From Amycolatopsis dendrobii (lineage in GTDB: Bacteria > Actinomycetota > Actinomycetes > Mycobacteriales > Pseudonocardiaceae): a stretch of DNA of 64,000 nt. The position numbers and the translations under genes are program-made. The stretch lies in contig NZ_JACGZW010000007.1 in assembly GCF_014145675.1 (NCBI RefSeq), positions 310,001 through 374,000 of the forward strand. Direction: 5' to 3'. Below, in pieces: positions 18,115 to 27,337 of this stretch (positions within the stretch are counted from its first letter, which is position 1; each line of letters opens with the position of its first letter). The notes under the pieces are model-generated. The model did no database searches. It saw only the letters and a program-made list of their open reading frames with translations, and had not been told where the DNA came from.

Positions 18115-19107
18115 GTGAGCGACGAATCGGAAGGCGGCGGCGAAAGCACTCTCACCGTGGTGCTGGCCGGTGGAGTGAACCTGGCGATCGCGATACTGAA
18201 GCTTGTCGCGGGCATCATCACCGGATCGGGCGCGATGCTGTCCGAGGCCGCGCATTCGGTCGCCGACACCATCACCGAGGTGCTGCTGCTCACCGCTTTG
18301 AAACGGTCCGAGCGGCCGGCCGATCGCCGCCATCCGTTCGGGTACGGCAAGGAACGGTACTTCTGGTCGCTGCTCGCCGCGGTGTCGATCTTCGCTTCCG
18401 GTGCGGTCTTCGCGCTGTACGAAGGATTTACCACCGTTTTCGGCGAAGGCGCGGAGCAGACGAAACCGATCGTCGGCTACATCGTGCTGGCGCTGGCTTT
18501 CGTGCTCGAATCGGTGTCGTGGGCGCAGGCGGTCCGCCAGGTCCGTCGCGACGCGAAAGCCGAGCAGCGGCCGTTCTTCGCTTACCTGCGGATGATCGAC
18601 GACCCGGCGCCCAAGACGGTGCTGTTCGAGGACTCCGCGGCACTGGTCGGCCTGCTGCTCGCGTTCGCCGGGATCGGGCTGCACCAGCTGACCGGCTCGG
18701 ACGTGTGGGACGGCATCGCGTCGATCCTCATCGGCGTGCTGCTCGCGTGCGTCGCGTACCTGCTCGGCAGCACGAACCGCGGTCTGCTGGTCGGCAGGCA
18801 AGCGGATCCGCGCCTGGTCCGCGGCATCCGGGATCACCTCGGGGCCGCGCCGGAAATCGACGCCTTGGTGGATCTGCAGACCATGCTGATGGGCACCGAT
18901 CACGTCCTCGTGTGCGCCCGCGTGGACTTCGACGACGCACTGCGCGCCGCCGACCTGGAATACGCCTGCGTACGGCTGGCGAACGAATTGAGCGAGCGGT
19001 TCCCGGACGTCTCGGAGGTGTTCATCGAGCCGGTGCCGCGCACGGACCCGCAACTGCGCGCGACAGTGCTGGCCCGTTACGGCCTTCCGCCGCGGCCGAA
19101 TCAGTAG
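18115..19107 (+). CDS. Cation diffusion facilitator transporter
   Basis: The 330-residue protein has six predicted helices and a cytoplasmic C-terminal domain. Helix 2 shows the metal site His47-x3-Asp51 (SEAAHSVADT) and the signature HPFGYGKERYFWSLLAA follows. In helix 5 the usual HxxxD is replaced by EDSAALVG, which fits a variant subgroup and may change metal choice. Members exchange Zn2+, Fe2+ or Mn2+ for protons, exporting metal from the cytoplasm. The GTG start at 18115 follows a CGCGTGAG context. The 3' end overlaps the convergent CAP gene by 7 bp. Confidence 0.9.
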   Translation: MSDESEGGGESTLTVVLAGGVNLAIAILKLVAGIITGSGAMLSEAAHSVADTITEVLLLTALKRSERPADRRHPFGYGKERYFWSLLAAVSIFASGAVFALYEGFTTVFGEGAEQTKPIVGYIVLALAFVLESVSWAQAVRQVRRDAKAEQRPFFAYLRMIDDPAPKTVLFEDSAALVGLLLAFAGIGLHQLTGSDVWDGIASILIGVLLACVAYLLGSTNRGLLVGRQADPRLVRGIRDHLGAAPEIDALVDLQTMLMGTDHVLVCARVDFDDALRAADLEYACVRLANELSERFPDVSEVFIEPVPRTDPQLRATVLARYGLPPRPNQ

Positions 19108-19838
19108 CCGAAGTCCTGCGTCCAGTACCAGCCGTCCGTCGTGACGCCGACGCCCAGCTTCTTCAGCGAGCAGTTGAGGATGTTCTTGCGGTGCCCGCTG
19201 GAGTTCATCCACATCTGCATCACCTGGTCCGCGCTGGTCGCGCCCTTCGCGATGTTCTCCGCGCCCGGTTTCGGGTATCCCGCGGCGGTGATGCGGTCGG
19301 CGAAGCTCTCGCCTTCCGGGGTGTCGTGGGAGAAATAGTCGCGCTCGGACATGTCGTCGCTGTGCCCCTGCGCGGCTTTGTCGAGATGTGCTTCCTCGGT
19401 GACCGGATCGCAGCCCGCCTTGCCCCGTTCGTCGTTGACCAGCGCGACGACCTGGCCCGCCAGCGTCGGCGCGCTGCGCGGCTTCGGCGACGGCTTCGCG
19501 CTGCTGCTCGTCGGAGTGTCCTCTTTGGACTCCGCAGGCGGCGGCGGAGGCGGCGCGGGCGTGGCCGAGGTCGTCGGCGGCGCTGTGGTCGCGGGCGCGC
19601 TGCTGCTGGGTGTCGCCGACGCGGAAGACGCCGGCGACACCGCGAACGGCCGCAACGCACCCGCGGACACCCCGTCGTCACGAGTCTCCGGGACGGCAAC
19701 GCTCAGTGTGTCGAGGTGCCCAGAGCGCAGCGCGAACGTCCCGCCGGCTGCTCCGAGACCCCCGAAGAGAACACTGAGAGTCACACTCACGACCCGGACG
19801 CGCACACTAATGGAGGACACAGCCGCGGAAACTATCAC
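19101..19838 (-). CDS. Secreted CAP-domain (SCP/PR1-like) protein
   Basis: The C-terminal 120 residues are a complete bacterial CAP domain: ALVNDERGKAGC, the SERDYFSHDTPEG motif, GAENIAKG and MNSSGHRKNILNC, with a terminal YWTQDFGY. The His and Glu residues expected in the CAP cavity are present. Before it is an Ala/Ser/Pro-rich linker of about 90 residues and an N-terminal hydrophobic stretch (VSVTLSVLFGGLGAAGG) that acts as signal peptide. The start is uncertain: GTG at 19838 or 19805, and the frame is open to 19901. Bacterial CAP proteins are exported and have poorly known roles. Confidence 0.8.
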   Translation of the reverse strand: MIVSAAVSSISVRVRVVSVTLSVLFGGLGAAGGTFALRSGHLDTLSVAVPETRDDGVSAGALRPFAVSPASSASATPSSSAPATTAPPTTSATPAPPPPPPAESKEDTPTSSSAKPSPKPRSAPTLAGQVVALVNDERGKAGCDPVTEEAHLDKAAQGHSDDMSERDYFSHDTPEGESFADRITAAGYPKPGAENIAKGATSADQVMQMWMNSSGHRKNILNCSLKKLGVGVTTDGWYWTQDFGY

Positions 19839-19953
19839 GAACTGATTACGATGGTTACCTCCAAATGGCGCAGTGGCCGGAGACCCACTAGCGAGCACCA
19901 TCGCCAGAAATCAGACGACACGAGCCCCGGACGGGTTGTCGTCCGCGAGGCAA

Positions 19954-22563
19954 TCAATCGGACATTTCACCGAGGCTGGCGTCGAGAACCTCGACGTACC
20001 CGTCCGTCCCGTTGACGCGGATCCGCTGTCCGTCCTTGATCAGCCGAGTGGCGTTCTGCACCCCGACGACCGCGGGCAGGCCGTACTCCCGCGCGATCAC
20101 CGCGCCGTGCGTCATCTGGCCGCCGACCTCGGTCACCAGGCCGGTGATCGCGACGAACAGCGGTGACCAGCTCGGATCCGTGTATGCCGTGACGAGGATG
20201 TCGCCCGGTTCGAGGTCGGCTTCGGCGAGATCCAGGATGACGCGGGCGCGACCCTCGATGGTCCCGGCGGACACCGGCAGCCCGCCCAGCGCGCCTTCGG
20301 GCAGGTCATCGCGGCGGTAGCTGCCGGGAACAGCCTCGCCGTCCGACGTGAGCACGCGAGGCGGCGTCAGCGATTCGTAGGTCCGGAACGCTTCCTTGCG
20401 CTGCTGGATCAGCTCGCGGTCGGCCTCGTGCGTCCGCACGAGGTCTCGGAATTCCTGCAATCGCAAGAAAAAGAGGTCCTCCGGCTCGTCGAGCACGCCG
20501 GCCCGCACCAAGCGCTCGGCCTCGCCCAGCAGAGCTTCCTTGTACACGAAGTAGCGGCTGACCATGCCGTATTTCGGGTACTCGCGGTATCCGGTGAACG
20601 TGCGGACGCGCTCGATCATCCGCTCGGTTTCCTCGGCCTTCGCCTCGCCGTCCGGCAAGGCGCGCAGCCGTTCCAGGACCTCCTGCGCCTTGTCCAACGC
20701 TTCCCGGCGGCCTTGTTCGAAGCGGCGCTGCCCGGCTCCCGGCTCGAAGTTTTTGATGTTGGACAACAACATCGGCACCAACGCGACCGGCTGTTCGCTC
20801 CACCGCGGCCGGGTGATGTCGATCTCGCCGACGCAGCGCATGCCGTACTTGTCGAGGTACCCCTGGATCGCGGCGCGCGCTTCCTCCCCGCCGGCCAGTT
20901 CGGGCAACTCGGCCAGGAACCCGTTGTCCTCGACGTCCTGGAGGAACGCGACGACCTCGGGACGGGCCCGGAGCACGTCCGCGACGTCGAGGAGCGCCAG
21001 CCCCATCTCCGAGGTGATGTTGTGCGGGACGGACTGGGTAAGCGTGTCGGCGACGTTCTTTTCGCCGAGCCACTCTTGCAGATGATCGTTTAGCCACCAG
21101 GACGCCTGCATCGCCGCGGTGAATACCTGATGGCTGCGCGGATCGAAGAGGATCCGGCGCATTTCCTCGATGTCCTCGAAGATGAAGTCGAGCAGTTCGC
21201 TGCCGGACTTCGCCGCGATTTCGCGTTGCAGCGTGGCAATGGAAGCCTCGCTGTGCTGGATCAGCTCGGTGACGACGGCCGGATCGGTTTCGATGGTGGC
21301 CGGCGCGGCCCCGGGGATCTGCTCGCCGGGTCCGTCGTCGTCTGCCATCTGGATGAAGCCCTCGCGGGAAAGGACGGTCTCCAGCGCGTCGCCCATCAGC
21401 GGGTCGGATTTCCCCACCACGGCAAGGAAACTGGTGCGGCTCTTGGGAACGGACAGGAGTGCGGTGGCGTCCGCGAACAGCCGCCCGCCCGCCTCGGCCA
21501 TCGGGCGCGGCGTCGTCAGCTGCCAGACCGAAAGGCCCAGCGGCTTCATCGCGTCGGTCATCATCTGCTGGTGGCCGACGGAGAGGTAGACGTGGTTTTT
21601 CTCGTCGACGGCTTCCGGAATCGGGAACAGCGTGGTGATCGGGCGGCTCTGGACGATCTGGAATTCGCCGTCGGCCAGGCACCATTCGATGTCCTGCGGG
21701 CCGCCGAAACGCGCCTCGATCGTGCGGCCGAGTTCCACGAGCCGGAGGACCTGGTCGTCGGTCAGCGCGGCCTGCTCCTGCTGGTCCGCGTCAATCGCTT
21801 GCTCTTCGGTGCCGCCGCCCTCGACGGCAAGGATGGCACGCTGCTTGGCGGAGATCGCCTTGTCGACGATCGCGCCGTCGCGCACCTGGTAGTTGTCGGC
21901 GTTGACCAGGCCGGAAACCAGTGCCTCGCCGAGGCCGAAGCTGGCCTCCACGACGGCGGTCTTCCGGTTGGACGTCACCGGGTCGGCGGTGAAGAGCACC
22001 CCGGCAGCCTGCGGGAAAACCATCTGCTGCACGACCACGGCCATGTGGACTTTCCGGTGGTCGAAGCCGTTGCGCAGCCGATAGGTCACCGCGCGTTCGG
22101 TGAACAGCGACGCCCAGCACCGGCTGATGTGCCGCAGGACCGCTTCCGCGCCAAGGACATTGAGGTAGGTGTCCTGCTGACCGGCGAAGGACGCACCCGG
22201 AAGGTCCTCCGCGGTCGCGCTCGACCGGACCGCGTAGGCGCGTCCCGCCACCAGCGCGTCGGTGATCTCCGCCGCCAGATCGTCCGGAATGACGATCGCT
22301 TCCAGCGCCTGCCGGACCTCCGCGCTGCCCTCGCTGATCGCGTCCCGGTCGTCCGGGTTCAGCTTCGCCAGCCGCTCCAGCGGCCCGGCCAGTTCCGGCG
22401 CGTTCTCGATGATCCGCTCGAACGCTTCGGTCGTCACGCAAAAACCGGGCGGCACGCGGACCCCGTCGATCCGCGCGAGTTCGCCCAGATGCGCGCCCTT
22501 GCCTCCGACGATCGCGACCTGCTCCCGGTCGATCTGCTGGAGACCGAGCACGTAGCTGCCCAT
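19954..22563 (-). CDS. rph: Rifamycin phosphotransferase (Rph)
   Basis: The protein has 869 residues, the usual Rph length. It has an N-terminal ATP-grasp domain (GGKGAHLGELARIDGVRVPPGF, AVRSSATAEDLPGASFAGQQ, VVVQQMVF, GLGEALVSGLV), a central rifamycin-binding helical domain and a C-terminal swivelling domain with the catalytic His at about residue 819 (GGQMTHGAVIAREYG). The enzyme uses ATP to phosphorylate the ansa-bridge C21 hydroxyl of rifamycins, releasing AMP and phosphate. The ATG at 22563 follows GGGGGAAA. A rifamycin-associated element precedes it. PEP-synthase-like proteins of unknown use share the fold, but length and the upstream element favour Rph. Confidence 0.9.
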   Translation of the reverse strand: MGSYVLGLQQIDREQVAIVGGKGAHLGELARIDGVRVPPGFCVTTEAFERIIENAPELAGPLERLAKLNPDDRDAISEGSAEVRQALEAIVIPDDLAAEITDALVAGRAYAVRSSATAEDLPGASFAGQQDTYLNVLGAEAVLRHISRCWASLFTERAVTYRLRNGFDHRKVHMAVVVQQMVFPQAAGVLFTADPVTSNRKTAVVEASFGLGEALVSGLVNADNYQVRDGAIVDKAISAKQRAILAVEGGGTEEQAIDADQQEQAALTDDQVLRLVELGRTIEARFGGPQDIEWCLADGEFQIVQSRPITTLFPIPEAVDEKNHVYLSVGHQQMMTDAMKPLGLSVWQLTTPRPMAEAGGRLFADATALLSVPKSRTSFLAVVGKSDPLMGDALETVLSREGFIQMADDDGPGEQIPGAAPATIETDPAVVTELIQHSEASIATLQREIAAKSGSELLDFIFEDIEEMRRILFDPRSHQVFTAAMQASWWLNDHLQEWLGEKNVADTLTQSVPHNITSEMGLALLDVADVLRARPEVVAFLQDVEDNGFLAELPELAGGEEARAAIQGYLDKYGMRCVGEIDITRPRWSEQPVALVPMLLSNIKNFEPGAGQRRFEQGRREALDKAQEVLERLRALPDGEAKAEETERMIERVRTFTGYREYPKYGMVSRYFVYKEALLGEAERLVRAGVLDEPEDLFFLRLQEFRDLVRTHEADRELIQQRKEAFRTYESLTPPRVLTSDGEAVPGSYRRDDLPEGALGGLPVSAGTIEGRARVILDLAEADLEPGDILVTAYTDPSWSPLFVAITGLVTEVGGQMTHGAVIAREYGLPAVVGVQNATRLIKDGQRIRVNGTDGYVEVLDASLGEMSD

Positions 22564-22652
22564 TCGTTCGTTTCCCCCGTCTGTGGTCGTTCCCGGCTTT
22601 CGTTCGCCCTCGAGCGGCAGCCTGTTCGGCTGGAGATTCTGCGGGACCACCC

Positions 22653-22671
22653 GGGTCTTGCGGCAAGCCCC
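22653..22671 (-). promoter_or_regulatory. Rifamycin-associated element (RAE) of rph
   Basis: On the minus strand the 19-bp inverted repeat reads GGGGCTTGCCGCAAGACCC, close to the reported RAE consensus GGGGCTTGCGGCAAGGCCC. A TATAAC -10-like box lies on the same strand at 22684-22679, placing the element at or just after the transcription start. It is 90 bp upstream of the rph ATG. RAEs mark rifamycin-inducible genes in actinomycetes. Confidence 0.85.
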
Positions 22672-22736
22672 CCAATGCGTTATAAGTTAAATACGGCAGG
22701 GAGAGATGTTCTTCGCTGCCTTTTCTTTTGCCTTCC

Positions 22737-25700
22737 TCAAGGGCTCACCTTCGTCGTCGTGGTGGCTTCCTTGGTGACCGGTCGGCCGGTCTGGTCAGTC
22801 CCGGTCGCGGTGGTGGTCGTGGTGGCGTCCGCGCGAGCCGAAAGCGTGCAGGCTCGGGTGACCTGTTCGCCAGGGGCCAGCTGGGTGACGGTGAACGAGC
22901 AGGCCGGATCCGCGTCGCGAACGGTCACCTCGTGCAAGAGTGCGTCGCCGGTATTGCGCAGGGTGCTCACGTACGTCACCGGGTCACCCGGCCGGATCGG
23001 CTGCTCCAGGTGATCGCGGCGCAGGTCCAACGCCGGATGAAGCACCGCGAAGTCCGGTTTTCCGGTCGCGGTGACCGGCGGGCCCCAAGGGGCGGCCGCG
23101 GTCGCGGTTGCCAGGGCGGCGGCCGTCGCGGCGGGAGCGACGCACTGGTAGCGCTGGGTTCCGCCGACCGGCAACTCGGCGAATGCGTGCCCGCAGGCGG
23201 GGCCGTCGGCCACCCGGACATCGTGCAGCGGCTGGTCACCGGTGTTGGTCAGCACGACCTCGAACGGCACCGCATCGTCGGTTCGATACGCGCTGCCGGT
23301 GGCGTGTTTGGCGACGGCCAACGCGGGCTTCTTCACCCTGAACGACGCCTGAGCGGAAGCGCTCACCGTTCGCTGGGTCGGGTCGGTGCCGGTCACCGTC
23401 GCGGTGTTCGTGAACCCGGCCGCTCCTGCGGTGATCGAGCACTGGTACTCGATCTGGGCGTCCGGTGCCAGGCTCGGGATCTGGTGCGCGCAAGCCGGGG
23501 TGCGATCGTCCACGACGGACACCGCCGTCAGCGGGACGTCGCCGACGTTGCGGACCAGCAGCGAGAAGGTGACCTTGTCGCCTTGGCGCACCTCGTACGG
23601 CTGGGCGTCCTTCATGATCGCGATTTCCGGGTGGATGACGTCGATCTTCGCTGAGCCGGACGCGGTGACCGGGCGGTTCGTCGGGTCGGTGCCGGTCAGG
23701 GTGGCGAGGACGGCGAAGTCGTCCGGTTTGGCCTTCACGGTGCACTGGTAGCTCTGCGCGGCACCGGCTTCGAGGCGGTCGAACTTCTTCGGGCAGACAG
23801 GATCGGCGCTGGTCACCGCGGTGAGCGGGACGTCGCCGGTGTTGGTGACGGAGACCGTCACGGTGAGGGTGTCGCCGGCCCGCGCGACGGTCGGGTTCGC
23901 CGAGGTCATCACGGTGAGCGCGGGATGGATCACGTCGATGTGCGCGTCGGCGGACGCGGTGAGCGGCGGGCCGACCGGCGGGGTGCCGGTCACGTGCGCG
24001 GTGCTGACCGCGTCGTCGGCTGGGGCGGGGATGGTGCAGTCGTAGGCTTTGTTCGCTTTCGGGGCGAGTGTGTCGAGGGCTTTCGCGCACGGGCCCTGGT
24101 CGGTGACCTTGACGGCGGTCAGCGGGGCGTCGCCGGTGTTGGTCGCGGTGATGGTGAAGGTGACCTGGTCGCCGGCGCGGAAGGGGCCGCCGTGGACGAT
24201 CTTCGTCAATGACAATCCCGGGTGCACCACGGTGAACGCGGCGTCCGCCGTGGCGGTTACCGTGCCGCCGATCGGGTCTGCGGCGGTCACCTTCGCGGTG
24301 TTCGAGTAGCCGTCATGCCCGGCTTTGGCGGTGCAGGTGTAGTGCTGTTCTTCGCCTGCGGCCAGGGTGGGGAAGTCGCGGGCGCAGCCGGGGGTCTTTT
24401 CGTCCACAATGGACAATTTGGTCAGCGGGACGTCTCCGCTGTTGCGCACGGTGACGGTGAAGGTGACTTGGTCCCCCTCGCGCACCTGCGTCGGCGTGAC
24501 AGTCTGGGTGAGCTCGACAGCGGGGTGGATGACGTCGACGTGCGCGCTCGCGCTCGCGGTGACCGGGCGGCCGGACGGGTCGGTGCCGGTGACGGTCGCT
24601 TCGCTGGTGAGGTCGTCAGTCGCGGGCCGGGTGCAGGTATAGGTCTGCTTGGCTTGCGGGGCAAGAGTTCCCAGCCGCTTCGCGCATTCCGGGACGGCGG
24701 GGTCCGCGACCTGGATGTCGTGGAGTTCGGTGTCCCCGGCGTTGCTGACGGTCAGGGTGAACGTCGCGGGCTCGCCCGGGCGCACGACGGTCGGCGTCAC
24801 GCTCTGCGCGAGCGTGACGAGCGGGTGGATCACGTCGATCGCCGCCTCGGTCGCCGCCGTCACCGGTGCTCCGACCGGCGCTTTCGCGGTGACCTGCAGT
24901 GCTTCGGTCACGTCGGCACCCGGTGCGGTGGTGGTGCAGTCGAACGTCCAGTTGGTTCCAGGAGCGAGCGTGTCGTGTTGCTGTGCGCAGCCTTCGGCGC
25001 GAGCCATCGTCGTGACGGCCAGTCCGGTGAGCGGCACGTCGCCGGTGTTCGCCACGATCACGTGCACCGCCACGGCGTCATTTTCGCGGAATGGTCCACC
25101 TTGGACAGTCGCGGTCAAGCTGACCGCCGGGTGCTGCACGGTGAACGACGCGCTCGCCTTTGCCGTGACGGGTCGGCCGGTCGGGTCGGTGCCGGTGACG
25201 GTCAGATCGTTCGTGAAGCCCTGCGTTCCGGCGACCGTGGTGCAGGTGAAGGTCTGCTTTCCTTGGGCGGCAACAGTTCCGAGAGTTCGCGCGCATTCCG
25301 CAATCCGGTCGTCTGCCACGGCGACGTCATGGAACTCGGCGTCGCCGGTGTTGCTTACCGTGACTGTGAAGGTGACTCGGTCCCCCTCACGCACCTGCGC
25401 AGGCACCGCTGCGACGGTGGCCTCCAGTGTCGGATGAACCACGTCGACCCGCGCCTCCGCGGTTGCACGCTGTGTCGTGCCGAGCTGATCTTTGCCAGTC
25501 ACGACAACGGCATTCGTCACGTCGTCCGCCGGGGCTAACTGTTCGCACTTGTACGTCTCGACTGCATTGGGCGCCAATGTGCCGAACTTGCGGACACAAC
25601 CGGGCACGCTCTCGTCGGCCACCGCGACCTCGTCGAGCGGCACATCACCGGTGTTGCGCACGGTGATGGTGAAGGTGACGCGGTCCCCTTCGCGCACCTG

Positions 25701-26732
25701 CGCGGGGGAGACGGCAGCGGTGACCGCCAAGGCCGGATGGATCACCGTGACGGTGGCCGAGGACTTGGCCGTGACCGGTCGACCGGTCGCGTCCGTGCCC
25801 GTGGCGGTGACGCTGTTTGTGGTGGTGAACGCGGGTTTCGCGGTGCAGGAGTAGCTCTGCTCGGTGCCAGGCGTGAGTACACCGAAAGACCGCGAGCACT
25901 CCGGAGTCGCGTCGTCAGTGACGTCGACTGGGTTGAGCGGACTGTCGCCGGTGTTGCGTACGGTCACCTTCCAGGTGATCTGGTCCCCGCCGTGCACCAC
26001 CGGCGGAACAGCGGCTTTCGAGACGGACAGCGCAGGCGTGATGAGGGGGACTTTCGCGTCCGCGGTCGAGCTGACGACCTTGCCCAGCGGATCGATGCCC
26101 TTCACGGTGGCGCGGGCTCCGTCTGGCAGCGGCACGGTTGCCGTGCAGGTGCCCACCACCGATTGTCCCGGCGCGAGGGATCCGATGGGGCGTGCGCACG
26201 AGGGGACCGCTGGGTCGGCAATGGTCACGTCGTGCAGCGGGACGTCGCCGGAGTTGGTGGTCTTGAGCGTGAAGGTCGCCTGATCGCCAGCGCGGTAAGC
26301 CGGTTTGTCGACCTGTTGACTCAACGTCACGGCCGGACGGAGGACATCGACGTTGCTGCCCGCCGAGGCCGACAGCTTCTCCCCGCCGGAGCCCACGCCC
26401 GTCGCCTTGACCGCGGCGACGAATCCCTTCTCCGGCGCGGCGAACGTGCATTGATAACGCGTGCTGGCACCCGGAGCCAAAGTTCCGATCTTCTTGCCGC
26501 ACTGCGGGTTCCGCTCGTCCACGACGTCCACATCGGACGCCGGGGCAGCAGCCGGGTTCGTCACGCTCACCGTGAACGTCACTTGGTCGCCGGCGTGCAC
26601 CCGATGCGGTTCGGCGACCGCCGTGACCCGCAGTTCCTGCCCTGGCCCGGCAAGCGCCGCCGGCGCGGCGGGGGTCAGCGGAGTGGCCACCAGGCCGAGG
26701 ACTAAGAGCAGACGTTTCCCGGCCGAAACCAT
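22737..26732 (-). CDS. Secreted 13-repeat Ig-like (DUF11/DUF7507-type) protein
   Basis: The 1331-residue protein has a signal peptide (MVSAGKRLLLVLGLVATPLTPAAPAAL) and then 13 tandem repeats of about 100 residues. Each repeat has a GDQVTFTVTVxNTGDVPL-like strand pair, a V.D..P.C turn, GTLAPG and a Y.C strand. Each has two conserved cysteines, which probably form one disulfide per domain. The repeats are beta-sandwich domains like those of surface-exposed stalk proteins. There is no LPXTG signal or C-terminal membrane anchor, so the protein is secreted or held by another partner. Its 3' end is followed, 86 bp on, by the rph upstream region. Function is unknown. Confidence 0.85.
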   Translation of the reverse strand: MVSAGKRLLLVLGLVATPLTPAAPAALAGPGQELRVTAVAEPHRVHAGDQVTFTVSVTNPAAAPASDVDVVDERNPQCGKKIGTLAPGASTRYQCTFAAPEKGFVAAVKATGVGSGGEKLSASAGSNVDVLRPAVTLSQQVDKPAYRAGDQATFTLKTTNSGDVPLHDVTIADPAVPSCARPIGSLAPGQSVVGTCTATVPLPDGARATVKGIDPLGKVVSSTADAKVPLITPALSVSKAAVPPVVHGGDQITWKVTVRNTGDSPLNPVDVTDDATPECSRSFGVLTPGTEQSYSCTAKPAFTTTNSVTATGTDATGRPVTAKSSATVTVIHPALAVTAAVSPAQVREGDRVTFTITVRNTGDVPLDEVAVADESVPGCVRKFGTLAPNAVETYKCEQLAPADDVTNAVVVTGKDQLGTTQRATAEARVDVVHPTLEATVAAVPAQVREGDRVTFTVTVSNTGDAEFHDVAVADDRIAECARTLGTVAAQGKQTFTCTTVAGTQGFTNDLTVTGTDPTGRPVTAKASASFTVQHPAVSLTATVQGGPFRENDAVAVHVIVANTGDVPLTGLAVTTMARAEGCAQQHDTLAPGTNWTFDCTTTAPGADVTEALQVTAKAPVGAPVTAATEAAIDVIHPLVTLAQSVTPTVVRPGEPATFTLTVSNAGDTELHDIQVADPAVPECAKRLGTLAPQAKQTYTCTRPATDDLTSEATVTGTDPSGRPVTASASAHVDVIHPAVELTQTVTPTQVREGDQVTFTVTVRNSGDVPLTKLSIVDEKTPGCARDFPTLAAGEEQHYTCTAKAGHDGYSNTAKVTAADPIGGTVTATADAAFTVVHPGLSLTKIVHGGPFRAGDQVTFTITATNTGDAPLTAVKVTDQGPCAKALDTLAPKANKAYDCTIPAPADDAVSTAHVTGTPPVGPPLTASADAHIDVIHPALTVMTSANPTVARAGDTLTVTVSVTNTGDVPLTAVTSADPVCPKKFDRLEAGAAQSYQCTVKAKPDDFAVLATLTGTDPTNRPVTASGSAKIDVIHPEIAIMKDAQPYEVRQGDKVTFSLLVRNVGDVPLTAVSVVDDRTPACAHQIPSLAPDAQIEYQCSITAGAAGFTNTATVTGTDPTQRTVSASAQASFRVKKPALAVAKHATGSAYRTDDAVPFEVVLTNTGDQPLHDVRVADGPACGHAFAELPVGGTQRYQCVAPAATAAALATATAAAPWGPPVTATGKPDFAVLHPALDLRRDHLEQPIRPGDPVTYVSTLRNTGDALLHEVTVRDADPACSFTVTQLAPGEQVTRACTLSARADATTTTTATGTDQTGRPVTKEATTTTKVSP

Positions 26733-26795
26733 GCGCGCAAGTTTTCCACCATCCGGTGACGTCGCGGCGATTTCCTACCCGGCAGTGGGATTACC

Positions 26796-27266
26796 TCACT
26801 CCGCTGAGCGATCAGTGAGACGCACGGTTGACTCGTGGGTGATCGCCGCTGCCTGATCGAGGAAGCCGATCACCGTTTGGAGTTGCTCATCGGAGTAGCC
26901 GGCCGCGATCGACTTCATCGCCGCGATGATGTAGTCCCACAGCGGAGCGACGCGCTCGACGTTCGCCGGGTCGACGCGGACGAGGACCTTCCGCCGGTCG
27001 TCCGGATGCGGCATCCGGTTGACGACACCCTTGCGCTCGAGCCGGTCGACCAGCGCGGTGACGGACGCGGGCGCGAGCCCGGCGTACTCGGCCAGCTCCT
27101 TCGGAGTGAGCGGACCGAGCCGGGCGAGGTAGTCGGTGACCTTGCTCTCGACCGGCGAAAGCCCATTCTGCTCGGCGAGCGCGGTGTGGAACATGACCGT
27201 CTCGGTCGACAGCACCCGGGAGCGAAGCAGCAGCTCAGCGACCAGATCCTCGCGTTCGCTTGACAT
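26796..27266 (-). CDS. MarR-family transcriptional regulator
   Basis: The 156-residue protein is a winged-helix MarR regulator: LTPKELAEYAGLAPASVTALVDRLE is the recognition region and HPDDRRKVLVRV the wing. It is divergent from an FAD monooxygenase gene with an inverted repeat between them, the common layout in which MarR represses both itself and a detoxifying enzyme until a phenolic ligand binds. Confidence 0.92.
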   Translation of the reverse strand: MSSEREDLVAELLLRSRVLSTETVMFHTALAEQNGLSPVESKVTDYLARLGPLTPKELAEYAGLAPASVTALVDRLERKGVVNRMPHPDDRRKVLVRVDPANVERVAPLWDYIIAAMKSIAAGYSDEQLQTVIGFLDQAAAITHESTVRLTDRSAE

Positions 27267-27280
27267 GCCCGGGAGTCTAG

Positions 27281-27303
27281 CGAACTATTTAGTTCGATAG
27301 AAC
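27281..27303. promoter_or_regulatory. Probable MarR operator
   Basis: CGAACTA-TT-TAGTTCG (27281-27296) is a perfect 7-bp-arm inverted repeat, and GTTC-GATA-GAAC (27292-27303) overlaps it. Both lie in the only AT-rich part of the 71-bp divergent gap between the MarR gene and the monooxygenase. Confidence 0.65.
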
Positions 27304-27337
27304 GAATTACTTTCCAAGATATTCGAAGGGGTGAACC

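Noticed and set aside
19839..19953. c-di-AMP (ydaO-type) riboswitch before the CAP gene
   Set aside because: Such switches precede some actinobacterial cell-wall genes, but the segment is too short and shows no matching conserved stems.
24222..25538. 438-residue plus-strand open frame inside the repeat protein
   Set aside because: It is the complement of the 13-repeat gene. Its internal periodicity mirrors the repeats of the true gene.
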